This document shows positions 62,973 through 64,000 of a stretch of 64,000 bases of DNA, in pieces (position 1 is the stretch's first letter; each line of letters opens with the position of its first letter). Under the pieces are notes generated by a model that worked only from the letters and a program-made list of their open reading frames with translations, ran no database searches and had not been told where the DNA came from. This stretch comes from Pseudacidovorax sp. NFM-22 (GTDB taxonomy: Bacteria > Pseudomonadota > Gammaproteobacteria > Burkholderiales > Burkholderiaceae_C). The DNA lies in the NCBI RefSeq assembly GCF_021401245.1, contig NZ_JACBFY010000003.1, forward strand, positions 558,001 to 622,000, written 5' to 3'. Made by a program: the position numbers and the translations under genes.

Positions 62973-64000
62973 ATGACACAGCCTCTTCTGCGCGTGAAGG
63001 ACCTGCGCATCGCCTTCGATGGCAAGCCGGTGGTGCATGGCGTCGATTTCGATCTGGCCGCCGGCGAAAAGCTGGCGCTCGTCGGTGAATCCGGCTCGGG
63101 CAAGACGGTCACGGCGCTCAGCCTGCTGCGGCTGGTGCCTGATGCCCAGGTGAGTGGTGAAGCCTGGCTGGACGGCGATCCGCCGCGCAATCTGCTGGCC
63201 TTGCCCGAGCGCTCGCTGCGCGGCATCCGCGGCCGCGAGATCGCCATGATCTTCCAGGAGCCGATGACGGCCCTGAACCCGCTCTACCCGGTGGGCGACC
63301 AGATCGCCGAGGTGCTGCGGCTGCACGAGGGGCCGGACGCCCGCAGCGCGCACGAGGCCGCAGTGCAGTTGCTCGCCGACACGGGCGTGCCGGAGCCGGC
63401 GCGCCGCGCCCGGGCCTTTCCGCATCAACTGTCGGGCGGGCAGCGCCAGCGCGCCATGATCGCCATGGCGCTGGCCTGCAAGCCGCGCCTGTTGCTGGCC
63501 GACGAGCCGACCACGGCCCTGGACGTGACGCTGCGCGTGCAGATCCTCGACCTGCTCGATACGCTCCAGCAGCGCCATGGCATGGCCGTGCTGATGATCA
63601 CGCACGACCTGAACCTCGTGCGCCGCTTTGCCGACCGCGTCGCGGTCATGGAGCATGGGCGGCTGGTGGAGCAGGGCAGCGTGCGGCAGGTCTTCGATGC
63701 GCCGCGCCATCCCTACACCTGCAAGTTGATCGACAGCCGTCCCGAGCGGCGGGTGGCCGATGGGCCGGCGGAAGGCCGCGACACGCCGGTGTTGTCGGCC
63801 CGCGAGGTTGCTGTCAGCTATCCGGTGCCGCGTCCGGGCTTTCGCGGCTGGTTCGGACGCGACCGGTTCGTGGCGGTGCAGGACGCCGAACTCCAGATCC
63901 AGCCCGGCGAGACGCTCGGCGTCGTCGGCGAGTCGGGCTCCGGCAAGTCGACATTGGCGTTGGCTGCGCTCGGCTTGCTGCCCTTCGAAGGCGAGATGCG
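62973..64000 (+). CDS. yejF: Peptide ABC transporter ATP-binding protein, YejF-like (partial)
   Basis: Open from 62973 to the window end with 342 codons and no stop. The first ATPase half has Walker A GESGSGKTVT (38-47), LSGGQRQRAM (near 153), Walker B LLLADEPTTALD and an H-loop ITHDLN; a TP-rich linker near 255-265 follows, then a second ATP domain with Walker A GESGSGKST (near 319). Two fused ATPase domains are the YejF arrangement. The start ATG lies 3 bases after the yejE stop. Confidence 0.93.
   Translation, partial: MTQPLLRVKDLRIAFDGKPVVHGVDFDLAAGEKLALVGESGSGKTVTALSLLRLVPDAQVSGEAWLDGDPPRNLLALPERSLRGIRGREIAMIFQEPMTALNPLYPVGDQIAEVLRLHEGPDARSAHEAAVQLLADTGVPEPARRARAFPHQLSGGQRQRAMIAMALACKPRLLLADEPTTALDVTLRVQILDLLDTLQQRHGMAVLMITHDLNLVRRFADRVAVMEHGRLVEQGSVRQVFDAPRHPYTCKLIDSRPERRVADGPAEGRDTPVLSAREVAVSYPVPRPGFRGWFGRDRFVAVQDAELQIQPGETLGVVGESGSGKSTLALAALGLLPFEGEM

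Noticed and set aside
61887-63710. 607-codon minus-strand frame opposite yejE/yejF
   Set aside because: Shadow of clear ABC transporter genes; His/Gln-rich without domains.

Overview
The window is dense, GC-rich chromosomal DNA with housekeeping gene orders typical of the betaproteobacterial order Burkholderiales. It most resembles Comamonadaceae (Acidovorax/Variovorax-like), judged from protein character, exbB-exbD-lpxK-Trm112-kdsB-adk, the isc operon order, glnA-ntrB-ntrC, and GACAAT-type upstream motifs. I cannot name a species. I see no rRNA, insertion sequence, phage, integrase or CRISPR array. The window opens inside folP and ends inside a yejF-like gene.

Layout. 1-2.7 kb: folP end, glmM, a MOSC protein and a GNAT acetyltransferase. 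2.7-6.8 kb (minus): a lipid or hydroxy-acid degradation set of enoyl-CoA hydratase, Crp-type regulator, APH-type kinase and ACAD10/11-like dehydrogenase. 7.0-9.1 kb: a FimV-like protein. 9.2-12.6 kb (minus): MFS permease, D-2-hydroxyacid dehydrogenase, a small unknown and lexA, with two SOS boxes shared with a divergent asparaginase. 13.7-17.5 kb (minus): adk, kdsB, Trm112, lpxK, exbD, exbB. 17.8-23.3 kb: xseA, sodB, tyrB-type aminotransferase (minus), uvrB. 23.4-29.9 kb: iscR-iscS-iscU-iscA-hscB-hscA-fdx, dnaQ and tRNA-Val. 30-37.8 kb: diguanylate cyclase, CsbD-like and DUF192 proteins (minus), an RsuA-type pseudouridine synthase, a beta-propeller / PdaA-like deacetylase / fatty acid hydroxylase trio, an EI24 protein and a CinA-like protein. 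37.8-42.7 kb: glnA with a sigma-54 promoter, a coiled-coil lipid-less exported protein, ntrB and ntrC. 42.7-48.6 kb: exodeoxyribonuclease III, two small unknowns, tRNA-Ser, stomatin/NfeD pair and a large Arg/Lys/Orn decarboxylase. 48.7-56.9 kb: a phosphonate-use cluster. 57-64 kb: YbaN protein, periplasmic LigE ligase, fabI and a YejABEF-type peptide importer.

The region of most biological interest is the phosphonate cluster. A GntR/FCD regulator, a PhnZ-like HD oxygenase and an EamA permease run leftward. A binding-protein-dependent 2-aminoethylphosphonate-type importer (three genes), an FAD amine oxidoreductase and phosphonoacetaldehyde hydrolase (phnX) run rightward. No phnW transaminase and no phnY hydroxylase are visible. 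The likely route is therefore import, oxidative deamination to phosphonoacetaldehyde by the flavoenzyme, then PhnX cleavage, with the HD oxygenase handling a hydroxylated phosphonate. A palindromic operator candidate lies between the two arms.

The second notable locus is the split ACAD10/11-like pair. In other bacteria and in animals, kinase plus dehydrogenase modules of this type process 4-hydroxyacyl-CoAs. Regulatory sites read directly from the sequence include tandem LexA boxes at lexA, an IscR-type palindrome over an extended -10 at iscR, an intrinsic terminator inside the isc operon, and NtrC plus sigma-54 elements at glnA.
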